Below the pieces are notes generated by a model, which worked only from the letters and a program-made list of their open reading frames with translations, made no database searches and was not told where the DNA came from. A program made the position numbers and the translations under genes. From Candidatus Omnitrophota bacterium (GTDB lineage Bacteria > Omnitrophota > Gorgyraeia > 2-02-FULL-51-18 > JAGOUK01), in contig JAGOUK010000019.1 in the NCBI GenBank assembly GCA_018061225.1, positions 1 through 10,763 on the forward strand: 10,763 bases of DNA, in the 5' to 3' direction. Shown piece by piece: positions 1 to 6,015 of the stretch; the first letter of the stretch is position 1, and the number at the start of each line of letters is the position of its first letter.

Positions 1-1335
1 GTGGCCGGATCTTTGCCGCTGGCCCTGGGTAAGCTCGGCCATCAGGTGCTGATCGCCACGCCGCAATACGAAGCTCAGGCGGGTCAGCGGCTGGTGAGGA
101 TCTCAGACCGCGTCCAGGTTATATTTATTGAGCATCCCGGATACTTCTTTAGAGACGGCATTTACGGCACGGTGAAGCAGGGGGTTTACGCGGATCACCC
201 GGATAACGCGGCGCGTTTTTCCTTTTTGTGTCATGAAGCGTTTAAGGAAGCCAAGAAGCTGGGTTTCAAGCCTGACATTATTCATTCGCATGACTGGCAC
301 ACGGCGCCTTTGTCGATGATGCTCAAGACGGTTTATCGCAAGGATCCATTTTTTAAGAAGACCAAATCGGTCTTCACGATCCATAACCTGGCGTTTCAAG
401 GACTTTTTCCGAAGTCGCAATGGCGTAAGTTGGGTCTTGGGCCCGCGCCCCAAGCCCTCAAAAAATGTGAGTTCTGGGGGAAGATCAGCTTCATTAAGTC
501 AGGACTGGAGTATGCCGACGCGGTGAACGCGGTCAGTCCCGGGTACGCGCGGGAGATCCTGACGCCCGCGCTGGGATGCGGGCTGGATCAGGTGTTGCGC
601 CGCCGGCGTAAGGCCTTTAGCGGTATTTTGAACGGCATCGATACCGATGCCTGGAACCCCTCTGTTGATAGCGCCTTACCCAAGCCGTTTTCTGCTGACA
701 AACCGGGCGCGCGCGCGTCGAGCCGGCTGGCGCTTTTGCGCGCATCGGGTCTCTCGGACCGCGCGGGAGAATCGCCGGCACCGATCTTTGGGGTTGTTTC
801 CCGACTTACGGATCAGAAGGGTTTTGATATTTTGATGGGCGCTTTTGAGGGTCTTATGGAACGGGGAGCGAAGTTTGTGCTGCTTGGCACGGGGGATAAG
901 CGGTACGAGGAATTTTTTAAGAAAATGCAGCGGCAGTATCCGAAGCAGGTTTCATGCAGCTTGGGTTTTTCGGGTGCACAAGCCAGCCTCATTTACGCGG
1001 GAAGCGACTTTTTTCTGATGCCGTCCCGCTTTGAGCCTTGCGGTTTGGGGCAGCTCATTGCGTTTCGGTATGGGGCTATCCCGATCGTGCACCGCACCGG
1101 CGGTTTGGCGGACACGGTCCGGGATGCCGACGGTCATACGGGAGCGGGGAATGGTTTTGTCTTTCGTCAGTTTGACTCCGCGTCGCTGCTGGAAGCGGTT
1201 GACCGCGCGTTTGGCCTGTTTGCGGACAAAGGCGCCATGGAACGCGTCCGCGCGGCAGGCATGAAGGCTGACTTTTCCTGGAAGCGTTCAGCCCGGAAGT
1301 ATGAAGCGCTTTACAAGGGGCTAAACGGATGCTGA
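1..1335 (+). CDS. glgA: Glycogen synthase, GT5 family (5'-truncated by window edge)
   Basis: Transfers glucose from ADP-glucose to the non-reducing end of a growing alpha-1,4-glucan in the cytoplasm. The frame is open from base 1. The GTG there is not a start: it is the valine of the family's N-terminal DVAGSLPxAL motif, so about 20 residues, including the ADP-binding KxGG loop, lie upstream. Visible landmarks (numbered from base 1) are HSHDWHTAPL near residues 95-104, FTIHNLAFQG at 125-134, NAVSPGYAREI at 176-186, GILNGIDTDAWNP at 208-220, VSRLTDQKG at 266-274 (the Arg/Lys pair that contacts phosphate) and PSRFEPCGLGQ at 341-351 with the conserved catalytic Glu, followed by RTGGLADTV. With the missing start it would be about 465 residues, normal for bacterial GlgA. 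A GC-alternating, Ala/Arg-rich stretch at residues 225-260 is the variable linker between the two Rossmann lobes. The last 7 bases overlap coaE, which suggests translational coupling. Confidence 0.96.
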   Translation: MAGSLPLALGKLGHQVLIATPQYEAQAGQRLVRISDRVQVIFIEHPGYFFRDGIYGTVKQGVYADHPDNAARFSFLCHEAFKEAKKLGFKPDIIHSHDWHTAPLSMMLKTVYRKDPFFKKTKSVFTIHNLAFQGLFPKSQWRKLGLGPAPQALKKCEFWGKISFIKSGLEYADAVNAVSPGYAREILTPALGCGLDQVLRRRRKAFSGILNGIDTDAWNPSVDSALPKPFSADKPGARASSRLALLRASGLSDRAGESPAPIFGVVSRLTDQKGFDILMGAFEGLMERGAKFVLLGTGDKRYEEFFKKMQRQYPKQVSCSLGFSGAQASLIYAGSDFFLMPSRFEPCGLGQLIAFRYGAIPIVHRTGGLADTVRDADGHTGAGNGFVFRQFDSASLLEAVDRAFGLFADKGAMERVRAAGMKADFSWKRSARKYEALYKGLNGC

Positions 1336-2027
1336 GTATCGGGCTGACCGGAGGCGTCGCTACAGGCAAATCTGAGGCCCTGAAGGCCTTTGGGGCCAGT
1401 GGAGCCAAGACACTTTCGAGTGACGCGATCGTCAAAGACCTGATGAAGCCGCGAACCGCGGTCGTTCGCAAAATACGGGCTCACTTTGGACCCGGCGCGG
1501 TGACGCCCGGCGGCGCTGTTTGCCGGGAATATTTGCGTGAACGCATTCTGGCGGACGCGGCCGAACTCGACTGGCTGGAGCGCGCGCTGCATCCGGGCGT
1601 GCGGAAGGAGATTCGCGCATTCGTCGCCAAGTATCGGCGCGCGTCCGGAGCGCTGGTCGTGGAAGTGCCGCTTTTGTTTGAAAACGGCTTTGACCGTCTG
1701 TTTGACCGAACCGTGGCCGTCCGTTCTACACCGGAACAATCGGAAGCCCGGGCCGCCAAGCGGGGGATGAGCGCGGAACTTTATCATTTTTTGTCGAAGC
1801 GTCAGTGGACCCAAAGCCGCAAGGCCAAAGCCGCCGACCTCGTGATCCACAACACCGGCACCCTAACCCAACTCCGCTCCTCCATCGACGACGCGTTCAA
1901 AAAATTGACACACGTCGCTTCGACCGAGGGCGAACGCGGAAAGGGCTCTTTTCCGAGCTTTGCGGCGTCCGCCGCACCGGCGAGGAAAAGAGCCCTTTCC
2001 GCGAAGCGACGATCGAAACGTACGTAA
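1329..2027 (+). CDS. coaE: Dephospho-CoA kinase with repeat-derived C-terminal tail
   Basis: Phosphorylates the 3'-OH of dephospho-CoA with ATP, the last step of CoA synthesis. The ATG overlaps the glgA stop (ATGCTGA). Walker A GLTGGVATGKS is at residues 5-15, the conserved acidic residue is D32 (SSDAI), LHPGVR is at 87-92, EVPLLFE at 112-118, and the last family motif, ADLVIHNTG, at 169-177. The family normally ends soon after this, near residue 195-200. Here the protein runs to 232 residues. Residues 196-228 are encoded by the palindromic element at 1913-2011 and form a low-complexity basic tail rich in Ala, Arg, Lys and Ser. The kinase core looks intact, so the tail is probably tolerated rather than functional (inference). 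A frameshift near 1910 could give the same picture, but the palindrome offers a simpler explanation. Confidence 0.93.
   Translation: MLSIGLTGGVATGKSEALKAFGASGAKTLSSDAIVKDLMKPRTAVVRKIRAHFGPGAVTPGGAVCREYLRERILADAAELDWLERALHPGVRKEIRAFVAKYRRASGALVVEVPLLFENGFDRLFDRTVAVRSTPEQSEARAAKRGMSAELYHFLSKRQWTQSRKAKAADLVIHNTGTLTQLRSSIDDAFKKLTHVASTEGERGKGSFPSFAASAAPARKRALSAKRRSKRT
1913..2011. repeat. Palindromic element E1 inside the 3' end of coaE
   Basis: A perfect 20-bp inverted repeat (1935-1954 with 1984-2003, core GCGGAAAGGGCTCTTTTCC) encloses a smaller hairpin with 6-bp arms, TGCGGC at 1961-1966 and GCCGCA at 1971-1976, and a 4-base loop. Beyond the main stem another 8 bp pair perfectly (CGTCGCTT at 1913-1920 with AAGCGACG at 2004-2011), leaving a one-sided 14-base bulge at 1921-1934. 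The element has no stop in the coaE frame and ends about 40 bases before the rho start. It resembles the palindromic elements at 4777-4908 and 5845-5971 in layout, and shares a GAG(A/G)AAAA stretch beside the right arm, but it has only one inner hairpin. No target-site duplication is visible. It could alternatively act as a transcription-attenuating hairpin, but no T-tract follows the right arm. Confidence 0.8.
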
Positions 2028-2041
2028 TCAATTTTTTGAAC

Positions 2042-2048
2042 AAGGAGG
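2042..2048 (+). promoter_or_regulatory. Strong Shine-Dalgarno for rho
   Basis: AAGGAGG lies 4 bases before the ATG at 2053 and fixes that codon as the rho start. The longer open frame from 1960 would add 31 residues, MRRPPHRR onwards. These are partly encoded by the palindromic element and have no counterpart in Rho. Confidence 0.85.
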
Positions 2049-2052
2049 ATAC

Positions 2053-3315
2053 ATGTCAGATCTGGACCTAGCACAACTGAAGCATATGAAAATCAAAGAG
2101 CTCGCGGATGTCGCGAAGCAGTACAACGTGGAAGGCGTGAGCGGCGTCAAAAAGCAGGATTTGATCTTCAAGATCCTGCAGGCGCAGAGCGTTCAATCCG
2201 GCGCGATGTACGGAGAGGGTGTCCTCGAAGTCTTGCAAGACGGTTTTGGCTTCCTGCGCGCTGCCAATTACAATTATCTGCCGTCCCCGGACGACATTTA
2301 TGTGTCGCCCTCGCAGATTCGCAAATTCAATTTGAGGACCGGCGATACCGTGAGCGGTCAGATCCGTTCGCCCAAGGAAGGGGAGCGTTACTTCGCGATG
2401 CTCAAGGTCGACGCGGTCAATTACGAGGCCCCCAACGGCCCGACCAACAAGATCGCGTTCGACAACCTGACGCCCCTGTATCCCAAGGAGCGGTTGAAAC
2501 TTGAGATCACGCCGCTGGAAGTGTCGATGCGGATCATGGACCTCCTGACCCCGATCGGTAAGGGTCAGCGCGGTCTCATCGTCGCCCCGCCCTACAGCGG
2601 TAAGACAGTCCTGCTTCAGAAAATCGCCAACAGCATCAGCACCAATTATCCGGAAGCGTATCTCATCGTGCTTTTGATTGATGAGCGCCCGGAAGAAGTC
2701 ACGGACATGCAGCGTTCGGTGAAGGGCGAGGTGATTGCCTCGACCTTTGACGAGCCCGCCGAACGTCACGTGCAGGTGGCCGAGGTCGTAATCGAAAAGG
2801 CCAAGCGCCTCGTCGAATGCGGTAAGGACGTCATCATTCTGCTCGACTCGATCACGCGTCTGGCGCGCGCCTACAACCAGACCGAGCCGCATTCCGGCAA
2901 GATCTTGTCAGGCGGTGTGGACTCGAATGCTCTGCACAAGCCCAAGCGCTTCTTCGGCGCCGCGCGCTGCGTGGAAGAGGGCGGCAGTTTGACCATTATG
3001 GCAACCGCGCTGGTGGACACCGGAAGCCGTATGGACGAAGTCATCTTCGAAGAGTTCAAAGGCACGGGCAATATGGAAATCCAGCTCGACCGCAACCTGT
3101 TCCAACGGCGCATTTACCCGGCCATCGACATCAAGCGGTCGAACACCCGGCGTGAAGAGCTTCTGGTCGAGCAGGAAATGCTTCAGAAGGTCTGGATCCT
3201 GCGCAAAGTGCTCAACGAGCTCTCGAGCGCGGAAGCGATGGAGCTTCTGATCGAAAAAATCAAGAAGACCAAGACCAACGAGGAGTTCCTGAAGAACCTG
3301 AACAAGCCGTCCTAA
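2053..3315 (+). CDS. rho: Transcription termination factor Rho
   Basis: Hexameric RNA-dependent ATPase/translocase that ends untranslated transcripts. At 420 residues it is almost collinear with E. coli Rho, so numbering can be compared directly. An N-terminal helical Rho-N domain spans about 1-45 (KIKELADVAKQYNVEG). The cold-shock-like RNA-binding fold has RNP1 DGFGFLRA at 63-70. Walker A is at 178-185, Walker B DVIILLD at 259-265, catalytic-site D210/E211/R212 are present, the Q-loop SGKILSGGVDSNALH is at 281-295, and the R366 arginine finger lies in RSNTRREELL. One oddity is Walker A, which reads APPYSGKT where most Rho proteins have APPKAGKT: K181 is Tyr and A182 is Ser, while the catalytic K184 and T185 are kept. 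The gene starts 25 bases after coaE and is followed by rpmE, a common neighbour. There is no large insert in the RNA-binding domain, unlike Rho of several other phyla. Confidence 0.98.
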   Translation: MSDLDLAQLKHMKIKELADVAKQYNVEGVSGVKKQDLIFKILQAQSVQSGAMYGEGVLEVLQDGFGFLRAANYNYLPSPDDIYVSPSQIRKFNLRTGDTVSGQIRSPKEGERYFAMLKVDAVNYEAPNGPTNKIAFDNLTPLYPKERLKLEITPLEVSMRIMDLLTPIGKGQRGLIVAPPYSGKTVLLQKIANSISTNYPEAYLIVLLIDERPEEVTDMQRSVKGEVIASTFDEPAERHVQVAEVVIEKAKRLVECGKDVIILLDSITRLARAYNQTEPHSGKILSGGVDSNALHKPKRFFGAARCVEEGGSLTIMATALVDTGSRMDEVIFEEFKGTGNMEIQLDRNLFQRRIYPAIDIKRSNTRREELLVEQEMLQKVWILRKVLNELSSAEAMELLIEKIKKTKTNEEFLKNLNKPS

Positions 3316-3335
3316 CGAAGGCTGGCCAGTCACCG

Positions 3336-3376
3336 CCGCCCAAAGGGCGGTCTTGTACGGGGCTACCTTTTTAGCC
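3336..3376 (+). other. Two small hairpins in the rho-rpmE spacer (possible L31 leader or rho 3' structure)
   Basis: CCGCCC at 3336-3341 pairs with GGGCGG at 3345-3350 around an AAA loop, and GGCTA at 3361-3365 pairs with TAGCC at 3372-3376 around a T-rich loop. No T-tract directly follows the first stem, so it is a poor intrinsic terminator. Leader RNAs that bind L31 are known upstream of rpmE in several phyla. This leader has the right position, but I cannot match it to any known motif. Confidence 0.35.
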
Positions 3377-3378
3377 GA

Positions 3379-3407
3379 TTTAACTGTAAACTGTCCGGTC
3401 TTATAAC
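3379..3407 (+). promoter_or_regulatory. Weak sigma70-like promoter candidate before rpmE
   Basis: TTTAAC and TATAAC are separated by 17 bases. The -10 is good (5 of 6) and the -35 poor (3 of 6). The predicted transcript start would fall at about 3414, on the rpmE Shine-Dalgarno (GAGGAG at 3413-3418), which argues against a functional promoter. Low confidence. Confidence 0.2.
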
Positions 3408-3425
3408 TTATAGAGGAGTACCGAA

Positions 3426-3653
3426 ATGAAAAAAGGCCTGCATCCCGAATACGTCGAAACAACCGTGACCTGCAACTGCGGCAATGTGATCCACACCCGT
3501 TCCACCATGCGGAACATCCACGTGGAAACCTGCTCCAAATGCCATGGCTTCTACACGGGTAAGAACCAGATGAGCGCGACCGCCGGCCGCGTTGATAAGT
3601 TCAACACCAAGTACGCGTCCATGCCCGCAGCGGGTTCCAAGAAGAAGAAGTAA
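3426..3653 (+). CDS. rpmE: 50S ribosomal protein L31, zinc-binding (C+) form
   Basis: Small protein of the large subunit that helps bridge it to the 30S head. It has 75 residues. The start MKKGLHPEY is typical of L31, and four cysteines at 16, 18, 36 and 39 (CNC and CSKC) form the zinc knuckle of the C+ paralogue. CSKCHGFYTGKNQ is followed by GRVDKFNTKY, also diagnostic. The C-terminus ends in a lysine run, KKKK. GAGGAG sits 7 bases before the ATG. Having the zinc form only says nothing about a zinc-free paralogue elsewhere. The stop is two bases before the prfA start, so the two are probably co-translated. Confidence 0.97.
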   Translation: MKKGLHPEYVETTVTCNCGNVIHTRSTMRNIHVETCSKCHGFYTGKNQMSATAGRVDKFNTKYASMPAAGSKKKK

Positions 3654-3655
3654 GT

Positions 3656-4732
3656 TTGGAGGACCGTCTCGTCCAGCAAGCGAAGGATAAGCTTAAGCGG
3701 CTCGACGAGATCGAGCGGCTGATGGAGGACTCTGCCGTCACCGCTGACATGGACAAAATGCGCACGCTCGGTAAAGAATTGCGCGAGCTGCAGAAAATCC
3801 GTGCGGTTTACACAGCCTTCAGCGAGGCCGACAAAGCTTTTGCTGAAGCGCGGCATTTGGTCGATGACGCGGCCGCTGATGCGGAGCTCAAGACCATGGC
3901 GGAGCATGAGCTGGTCGAGATGGAGCCCAAGCGGGCCGCCAAGCTCGCTGAGCTTGAGGAACTCTTGATCAAAAAGGATCCGATGGCCGACAAGGACGTC
4001 GTGATCGAAGTCCGCGCCGGGACCGGCGGTATGGAAGCCTCCTTGTTCGCCGCCGAAATCGTTCGCATGTACAGCCGCTATGCCGCCAATAAGGGCTTTA
4101 AGACCGAGATACTCAGTCAGGCCGACACGGAAGCCGGCGGCGCGCGTGAAGTGATTCTGTCCATCACCGGGGATGGTGTGTATGGCCGTTTCAAGTATGA
4201 AAGCGGCGTCCACCGCGTTCAGCGTGTTCCTCAGACCGAAGCCTCGGGCCGCATCCACACTTCCGCGATCACCGTCGCGGTGATGCCGGAAGCCGAAGAA
4301 GTCGAAGTCAATATCAGGCAGGAAGATCTCAAGATCGATGTGTTCCGTTCCGGCGGACCCGGCGGACAGAGCGTGAACACCACCGACTCGGCGGTCCGCA
4401 TCCTGCACGTGCCGTCCGGCCTGATGGTCAAATGTCAGGATGAAAAATCCCAGCTCAAGAACAAAGCCAAGGCCCTCAAAATTCTCCGCGCCCGCCTCTT
4501 CGAAAAAATTCAGAGCGAACAGCAATCCGCGATGGATCAGAAGCGCAAGGCCCAGATCGGATCGGGTGACCGGTCCGAAAAAATCCGCACCTATAATTTT
4601 CCTGAGCGCCGCGTTACGGATCATCGGATTGGGCTGACCGTGCATAATCTTGAAGCGATCATGGGCGGGGATATGGACGAAGTCATAGACGCGCTCGTTG
4701 CGAAGGAAAGAGAAATCGCCACAGCGAGTTGA
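3656..4732 (+). CDS. prfA: Peptide chain release factor 1
   Basis: Recognises UAA/UAG stop codons in the A site and triggers peptidyl-tRNA hydrolysis. It has 358 residues, normal for RF1. An N-terminal helical domain spans about 1-105. The stop-codon reading tripeptide PxT is PQT at 192-194 (RVPQTEASGRIHTS), which marks RF1 rather than RF2. The catalytic GGQ is at 236-238 in SGGPGGQSVNTTDSAVR, and the C-terminal RTYNFPERRVTDHRIG is at 311-326. The start is TTG at 3656: no ATG or GTG near the expected N-terminus fits, since the first in-frame ATG is at residue 23, inside the first helix. No clear Shine-Dalgarno exists beyond the purine-rich GAAGAAGAAG at the end of rpmE, so translation probably depends on ribosomes finishing rpmE. 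Its substrate relationship with PrmC, encoded next, fits the neighbourhood. Confidence 0.97.
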   Translation: MEDRLVQQAKDKLKRLDEIERLMEDSAVTADMDKMRTLGKELRELQKIRAVYTAFSEADKAFAEARHLVDDAAADAELKTMAEHELVEMEPKRAAKLAELEELLIKKDPMADKDVVIEVRAGTGGMEASLFAAEIVRMYSRYAANKGFKTEILSQADTEAGGAREVILSITGDGVYGRFKYESGVHRVQRVPQTEASGRIHTSAITVAVMPEAEEVEVNIRQEDLKIDVFRSGGPGGQSVNTTDSAVRILHVPSGLMVKCQDEKSQLKNKAKALKILRARLFEKIQSEQQSAMDQKRKAQIGSGDRSEKIRTYNFPERRVTDHRIGLTVHNLEAIMGGDMDEVIDALVAKEREIATAS

Positions 4733-4776
4733 TCAGGCTCGATGCTTTTTATTGTGAAATATGATTCGTATCGCTT

Positions 4777-4908
4777 ATGGCGAAAGATACTCCGCTACGG
4801 ACAGAGCCGCTTGCGCGCGGCCTAAGGTAACGCGCGCAAGCTCCTTCCTCGGGCGCCGCGGGGACGCGGCACCCGAGAAAAAGTCCTTCGCGGAGCACCT
4901 TTCGCCAT
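4777..4908. repeat. Palindromic element E2, outer stem with two inner hairpins
   Basis: In the 230-base prfA-prmC gap, 4777-4802 pairs with 4883-4908 (22 of 26 positions, ATGGCGAAAG matching CTTTCGCCAT). Inside are hairpin 1, GCTTGCGCGCG at 4809-4819 with its exact complement at 4831-4841 and an 11-base loop, and hairpin 2, CTCGGGCGCCGCG at 4848-4860 with 4865-4877 (12 of 13) and loop GGGA. The result is a three-way-junction fold. The linker between the hairpins reads TCCTTC, and hairpin 2 is followed by AAAAAGTCC. No protein is encoded, no T-tract follows, and no target-site duplication is seen. The flanking 4733-4776 and 4909-4962 are AT-richer and hold nothing I recognise. Confidence 0.85.
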
Positions 4909-4962
4909 TCACCCCGACAGCCCCATTAAGACAAATTTAAGCTAATACCCAATCAATCACTT

Positions 4963-5832
4963 ATGACTCAAATTCTTTCCGTTTTGAACTCGCTTAAAGA
5001 AAAGTTGGAAGTGGTGGCGCCGAGGACGGCGGAGTGGGAGGCGAGGATGATGATTTTGGCGGTGACAGGACAGTCTTGGGCAGATTTGTATGCGGGGGAT
5101 GGGGAGCTTCGCTCTGAAGAAGAGAAGCTTCTCGAGGAATTTGCGGTGAGACGGCTGGCCGGGGAACCTTTGGCTTACGTGCTGGGCACGGCACCCTTCA
5201 GGGAGCGGGAGCTCAGTGTGGGACCGGGAGTGCTGATCCCGAGGATCGAAACGGAGCTTCTGGTTGAGGCAGCGCTGGAAGCGGCGCGGACGGACTTGGC
5301 CGACAAAGACCCTGTCCTGACTTTGGACCTGGGCACCGGAACCGGCTGCATCGCCCTGGCAGTTGCGGAAGCGGAGCCGAGAATCCGGGTGGATGCCGTT
5401 GAGCTCTCCACCGAAGCGCTGCGCTACGCCAAGGTCAACACCGCCGCCAGCCCCGCCTGTGCGCGTGTCCGTATCATCCCGATGGATTACCTCAAAGAAC
5501 CCTGGTCCGGCAAACTCAAGCCCCAATACCACCTTATTTTGGCCAACCCGCCCTATGTATCACAACTTGATTGGAGCGCGTTACCTCCCGAAGTGCAGGC
5601 CGAGCCGCATCGCGCCCTAGTCTCCGGCCCCAACGGCGACGAAATCCTAAAATGGATCATCACCCATGCCCGAGCGCATCTCACTGTCGGTGGATTTATG
5701 ATTCTCGAGATCGGCATCGACCAATCCGAGTCACTTGTTCAATACGCCAAAACCTTCCCCGACCTCTGTTATGATAAAATCATCCCCGATCACCAGAGCA
5801 TTCCCAGAATTCTGGTGCTCAAAAAAATATGA
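4963..5832 (+). CDS. prmC: Release factor glutamine N5-methyltransferase
   Basis: SAM-dependent enzyme that methylates the glutamine of the GGQ motif in RF1 and RF2, which raises termination efficiency. It has 289 residues. An N-terminal helical substrate-binding domain spans about 1-85, then GVLIPRIETELL at 89-100 (usual form PRPETE, here Ile replaces Pro). SAM motif I LDLGTGTGCIALA is at 121-133, an acidic ribose-binding region VDAVELS at 143-149, and the catalytic NPPY at 195-198 in LILANPPYVS binds the target glutamine amide. LEIG at 248-251 begins the last strands. The target gene prfA lies immediately upstream, the usual arrangement. No Shine-Dalgarno is visible before the ATG (upstream is AATCAATCACTT), and element E2 separates it from prfA, so coupling to prfA translation looks unlikely. 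Confidence 0.96.
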   Translation: MTQILSVLNSLKEKLEVVAPRTAEWEARMMILAVTGQSWADLYAGDGELRSEEEKLLEEFAVRRLAGEPLAYVLGTAPFRERELSVGPGVLIPRIETELLVEAALEAARTDLADKDPVLTLDLGTGTGCIALAVAEAEPRIRVDAVELSTEALRYAKVNTAASPACARVRIIPMDYLKEPWSGKLKPQYHLILANPPYVSQLDWSALPPEVQAEPHRALVSGPNGDEILKWIITHARAHLTVGGFMILEIGIDQSESLVQYAKTFPDLCYDKIIPDHQSIPRILVLKKI

Positions 5833-5844
5833 TGTGAGTCGGCC

Positions 5845-5971
5845 GCCGGCCGCCGTCCCGTTCCGCGGGACCGCTCGCCGCCAAGAGTGGCGGCTCACTT
5901 CGTTTCTCCGCTTCGCGATCTAAAGGTCGCTACGCGGAGAAAAAATCCCGCGGAACGGGACGGCGTCCGGC
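5845..5971. repeat. Palindromic element E3, outer stem with two inner hairpins
   Basis: Between prmC and murA, 5845-5870 pairs with 5946-5971 (25 of 26 positions; core CCGTCCCGTTCCGCGGGA). Inside are hairpin 1, GCCGCCA at 5877-5883 with TGGCGGC at 5888-5894 around AGAG, and hairpin 2, TTTCTCCGC at 5903-5911 with GCGGAGAAA at 5934-5942, topped by a second 6-bp helix (5915-5920 with 5925-5930) around TAAA. The linker between hairpins is TCACTTCG, and the sequence after hairpin 2 runs AAAAATCC into the right arm. The layout matches E2 although the arm sequences differ. It begins 12 bases after the prmC stop and ends 44 bases before murA. A T7 run at 5991-5997 lies 19 bases beyond the stem, too far for a normal intrinsic terminator. 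Confidence 0.87.
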
Positions 5972-6015
5972 AGAACGACCACTCAACCGATTTTTTTATC
6001 TAAAGGATTCTCATT

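Noticed and set aside
1..3. GTG at base 1 as the glgA start codon
   Set aside because: It encodes the Val of the conserved DVAGSLP motif, so the real start lies upstream of the window.
1960..2052. A longer rho beginning at 1960
   Set aside because: The added 31 residues begin inside the palindrome and are not Rho-like. A strong Shine-Dalgarno precedes the ATG at 2053, and starting there makes the protein collinear with E. coli Rho.
2068..2892. Long minus-strand open frame (274 codons) opposite rho
   Set aside because: It is the antisense shadow of a highly conserved gene; the His/Arg/Asp-rich product resembles no family.
3551..4645. Long minus-strand open frame (364 codons) opposite rpmE and prfA
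   Set aside because: It spans two genuine genes in antisense. Its Phe/Gly/His/Leu-rich composition reflects the codon bias of the sense strand.
4777..4908. A tRNA or other known cloverleaf RNA
   Set aside because: The outer stem is 26 positions long, and there is no 7-bp acceptor, T-loop GGTTCRA or anticodon arm of the right size.
5991..5997. T7 run as the tail of an intrinsic terminator formed by E3
   Set aside because: It lies 19 bases beyond the stem, with no hairpin directly abutting it.
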